Part shown: one piece after another, positions 61,734 through 64,000 of the stretch
How the letters are laid out: every line of letters starts with the position of its first letter
Numbering within the stretch: position 1 is the first letter of the stretch
Assembly (NCBI RefSeq): GCF_032062135.1
Contig: NC_092859.1
Coordinates: 24,675,437 to 24,739,436 of the forward strand
Length of the DNA stretch: 64,000 nucleotides
Source: Pyxicephalus adspersus
Taxonomy: Eukaryota > Chordata > Amphibia > Anura > Pyxicephalidae
Reading direction: 5' to 3'
The notes under the pieces: generated by a model
What the model saw: only the letters and a program-made list of their open reading frames with translations
Told to the model about the DNA's origin: nothing
Database searches by the model: none
Made by a program: the position numbers and the translations under genes

Positions 61734-62126
61734 CAGAGGTAGGCAAACTCCGGCCTTTAGGCCGGATACGGCCTAGCCAGTATTCTAGTCCAGCCAAACG
61801 TCCCCCCTAGTTATTTATTGTTGGATCCCGCTTAATTGAAATCCCGCACAGTAGCAAAAGCAACGTGCAGCTACCAGTCTCCGGAAGGTTGACCTCGAGT
61901 GTCGTGTCTTCAACCTGAATGGACTGACGAATTATTCTTCGTCCAACACAGCATTAAAGCGGTGTGTTTAGTGTGCAACGACAGCAACAGAACTTTCAAG
62001 TGGTCGAATCTCAAGGGGCATTTCGATGCCAAGCACGCGCACACGTACAGAGTCTACACCGCGGATGAGCGGAAGACTGAGGCTGCTCACTTGCAGCCAC
62101 AGTTGGAAAAAGTTTGCCGACCCCTG
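61734..62126 (+). mobile_element. hAT element with trapped BED-type zinc-finger fragment
   Basis: The 393-bp element has ends CAGAGGTAGGCAAACTCCGG and AAAGTTTGCCGACCCCTG (inverted, 14/16 over the outer bases). It is flanked by GCTTAGAG / GCTTAGAC (7 of 8 identical). Inside, the plus-strand frame starting at 61899 reads PEWTDELFFVQHSIKAVCLV, then CNDSNRTFKWSNLKGHFD and AKHAHTYRVYTADERK. This is a C-x2-C...H-x4-H BED-like finger typical of hAT transposase N-termini. It then runs straight into the right terminal repeat, so the catalytic RNase-H-like domain has been deleted. Confidence 0.88.
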
Positions 62127-62654
62127 GCTTAGACTCCGTACTTTTAAAAACTTAGGTTAGCAATTTAAGGGTATCATGTGAACTACAAATGTTTAGCAGT
62201 AATCCATAGCGAACACATAAAAAAAATTGTGAGACGTACAGACTGCAAGGGTTTTGAGAGAAACAAAAGACAAGATGGAGGGGATTTTTGGTTAAAAACA
62301 TCCAGTTGTCATTATTTAGATGCAGGTAAGCAAAGCCTAAACAACACTTAATCAGTTGCTATGTGTAAGATTAAACATTGGTTGATCTGTTTTAAAGTTT
62401 GCACCACAGTTATGATAAGCATGCACTTACTAGAAGAGAAATTCAGGAGTGGGCAATGCAAACTTATTTAAACCTTTTATCCACTTAACACAGTTTATTT
62501 ACAAGTTCAGCAAAAGGCACAAAGATGATGCTGTTACCCAAGGTATCCAATCAGATTTGGATCATCGAGAATTAAGCAGTCATGATTTCCAGCGAACTAG
62601 TATAGCAAAAAATGGGATAGAGGAATCCATAGCAAACACCAGCATGCCTCATAC

Positions 62655-62848
62655 CTTTCCAGCTCAGCGATCTTGGTGTCCTTTTCATTTTTTTCATTCT
62701 CCATTTCCTTAAGGATTTCCAATAGCCGGTCCACCTCTGCCTGTGACTTGCTGGCTTCCTCCCGATACCTTGCCACTTCCTTTTCCATCTGTTGCACCCG
62801 ATCATTAACTTCTGGGTTGGATTTCGCCTCCTGTGCTGCATCCTGAGC
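62655..62848 (-). CDS. ERC1: ERC1 coding exon A (internal; coiled coil)
   Basis: First of seven recognisable ERC1 exons in transcript order. The 194-nt exon starts at phase 0 after an acceptor reading CCCTTCAG and ends two bases into a codon before a GTATGAG donor. It encodes 64 residues from AQDAAQEAK to KIAELE, including EVDRLLEILKEMENEKN. Charged and leucine residues sit at heptad spacing without proline apart from one SNPEV, so this is coiled coil. ERC1 scaffolds the active zone (RIM, liprin-alpha, Bassoon) and cortical vesicle-fusion platforms (LL5beta, RAB6/RAB8). The trailing AG joins the first G of the next exon to give Arg, so the join reads ELE-R-QIKDQ. Exon boundaries are read directly. 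The ERC family call is near certain. ERC1 over ERC2 rests on later exons. Confidence 0.93.
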
Positions 62849-64000
62849 CTGAAGGGAAATAGGTACATTTAAAAGATACAGAAAACAGGCTGACAAACAT
62901 TAAAAGAACTCCAGTTTAAAAAATAGCTGATAGCTAACCTTTTAGTTTCTGGGGTATGGAGGAGCTCATAATTTGCTAAAAAGCCTACACCAGATGCCAA
63001 AAATGAATTATTGTCTATGTACTGTGCCTGTGACAGTTATGCTGGGAAGGGATGGTCACACAAAGACTGTTTTAGGGCATGTGCATGTCCCTGTGTTAGG
63101 ATGCACTGCATTAGCACAGCCTATTTAAATAATCCAAAACTCAGACTGGCAAGTGCACCACTCCATATTATAGTACAGTGCCATGTGGTGCAGCATTCCA
63201 ATAGGTGCATTGGAATACTAATAAGATTAGATCACACAACATAAATAATTAATGTTATTTTGCAGATGTAGGGATGCACACATTAATAAACATAGACTTG
63301 TACCAGGTGCAAACAGGTATTTAAAATGTAAGCGTGTATGACTGATCAACACACCACATGAAAAAAAATGTATTTTTTTGGAAGATAAAGTGTGTGTGGT
63401 GAGGAGAAGCCTTGCTCAACTACAGCAGGTAAAGTTTAATATGGAAAATTGATCAATGCATTACTTGAAACAAATGGAAACAATGTCTTCATCAAAACAA
63501 CAAAAGGTGAGCCAAACAGGGCTGAAAAAGTGGTAAACCAATTAAACAATACTTGAAATTTCTACCCAGGAACTATACAGTGGGTTAGATTTGTCTGAAA
63601 TTTAATGAAGCATGTAGTAGGTAGATCTCACTAAACAAAACAATGGAGAGTGTCAAGTCCGCGAAGCCTCTGCCTTAGCTGATATATGGTGGCAATTCAA
63701 AAATATAAGGAGAGCTTTCATTTCTTTCAGGTAATGTTTTTTCACACAAGCGTAGTCAAACTTGGGTATTATTTACAAGTTTAGATAGAAACAATGCTTA
63801 GCGGAGTTCTAAATAAATATAAATAAATATATGAAATGATGCACAAGAGGATAAAAATGACTGTTAAGCTGCGTACACACGTCAGATTTTTATCGCCCGA
63901 TAATCGACATCGGCCAATTATCGGGCGAAAATCTGGCGTGTGTACAGTCGGTGTCGTCCATCGTCCGGACGACCGACCTGCCGGATCCACGGACGATGGA
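62849..64000. other. ERC1 intron upstream of exon A (partial)
   Basis: It begins at the CCCTTCAG acceptor of exon A and runs off the window. Nothing is recognised before the MITE at 63865. Confidence 0.75.
63865..64000. mobile_element. hAT-like MITE copy 8 (cut by window end), clearest hairpin
   Basis: Starts TAAGCTGCGTACACACGTCA. A long inverted repeat follows: ATCGCCCGATAATCG at 63891-63905 pairs with CCAATTATCGGGCGA, and ACACACGTCAGATTTT pairs with AAAATCTGGCGTGTGT. It continues with GTCGTCCATCGTCCGGACGA, itself palindromic. CpGs are largely intact, suggesting a younger copy than the others. The right end is outside the window. Confidence 0.85.

Larger units (their letters stand above)
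49284..62654. other. ERC1 intron between exons A and B (13.4 kb)
   Basis: Largest intron in the window, bounded by GTATGAG (62654) and TTCTTCCAG (49284). It contains a deleted mariner, a purine-rich tract (52105-52335), an 880-N gap, a local duplication beside it (58059-59461), a CpG-bearing repeat (56464), a TTCTCCC repeat (60550) and a hAT element (61734). 50300-52100, 52850-56460 and 59465-60540 hold no recognisable gene or family. Confidence 0.8.

Noticed and set aside
61899..62132. Small zinc-finger protein gene
   Set aside because: The finger is bounded by hAT terminal repeats and a target duplication and runs into the right repeat. It is a transposase fragment, not a host gene.
11485..62848. 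Assignment of the host gene to ERC2 instead of ERC1
   Set aside because: LEEVLEMK, LELSSS, VQQLKQQ and especially NQTNHKPSPDQ fit ERC1 as I remember the families. ERC2 has a His-rich tail before its GIWA. A tree would settle it.
62572..62868. Second minus-strand frame over exon A (Arg/Lys-rich)
   Set aside because: Shadow frame of the ERC1 exon. Only the other frame joins neighbouring exons in phase and matches the family.

Overview
This window is vertebrate nuclear DNA. It lies inside one large gene on the minus strand, which I identify as ERC1 (ELKS/RAB6-interacting/CAST family member 1). ERC1 is a coiled-coil scaffold of presynaptic active zones and of cortical exocytosis and adhesion platforms. 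Seven coding exons can be placed. In transcript order (high to low coordinate) they are 62848-62655, 49283-49148, 40857-40726, 29033-28873, 18565-18418, 12143-12042 and 11511-11485. Every junction has AG/GT splice sites and matching phase. The exons sum to exactly 900 nt: 299 codons plus a stop. They encode the C-terminal part of the protein. It ends in the GIWA tail of the RIM-binding 'b' isoform. Upstream exons lie beyond base 64000. I did not find the alternative ERC1a C-terminal exons, which probably lie below base 1.

The organism is most likely an anuran, probably a ranoid frog. The host protein is very close to tetrapod ERC1. The introns carry a hAT-like MITE family (ends like GGCTACGTACACAC, with an internal hairpin) and a tRNA-derived SINE (GGGCRGCACGGTGGCTCA) that I associate with ranid genomes. 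That assignment rests on recollection of repeat families, not on a search.

Layout: 1-11484 is 3' UTR of the b isoform and/or intron, with a CpG-bearing repeat (7945-8306), a Tc1-like remnant split by a SINE (about 8926-9470), a TA microsatellite and a hAT element. 12144-18417 and 18566-28872 are introns with Tc1 remnants, MITEs, three decayed minisatellites and an assembly gap (24501-24871). 29034-40725 holds a patch that looks like uncorrected reads, a SINE, a possible conserved non-coding element near 33.1-33.4 kb, an L1-like ORF2 remnant and two more decayed tandem arrays. 40858-49147 holds a LINE 3' end, a textbook hAT element with perfect 8-bp target duplications and a Tc1 remnant. 49284-62654 holds a deleted mariner copy, an 880-N gap, an adjacent A-B-A-C-B duplication and a hAT element with a trapped BED-type zinc finger.

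No second host gene, tRNA, rRNA or CRISPR array was found on either strand. The most informative content is the complete 3' exon series of ERC1 with its alternative-splicing anatomy, and a set of nested or internally deleted DNA transposons. I found nothing that amounts to a new biological system.
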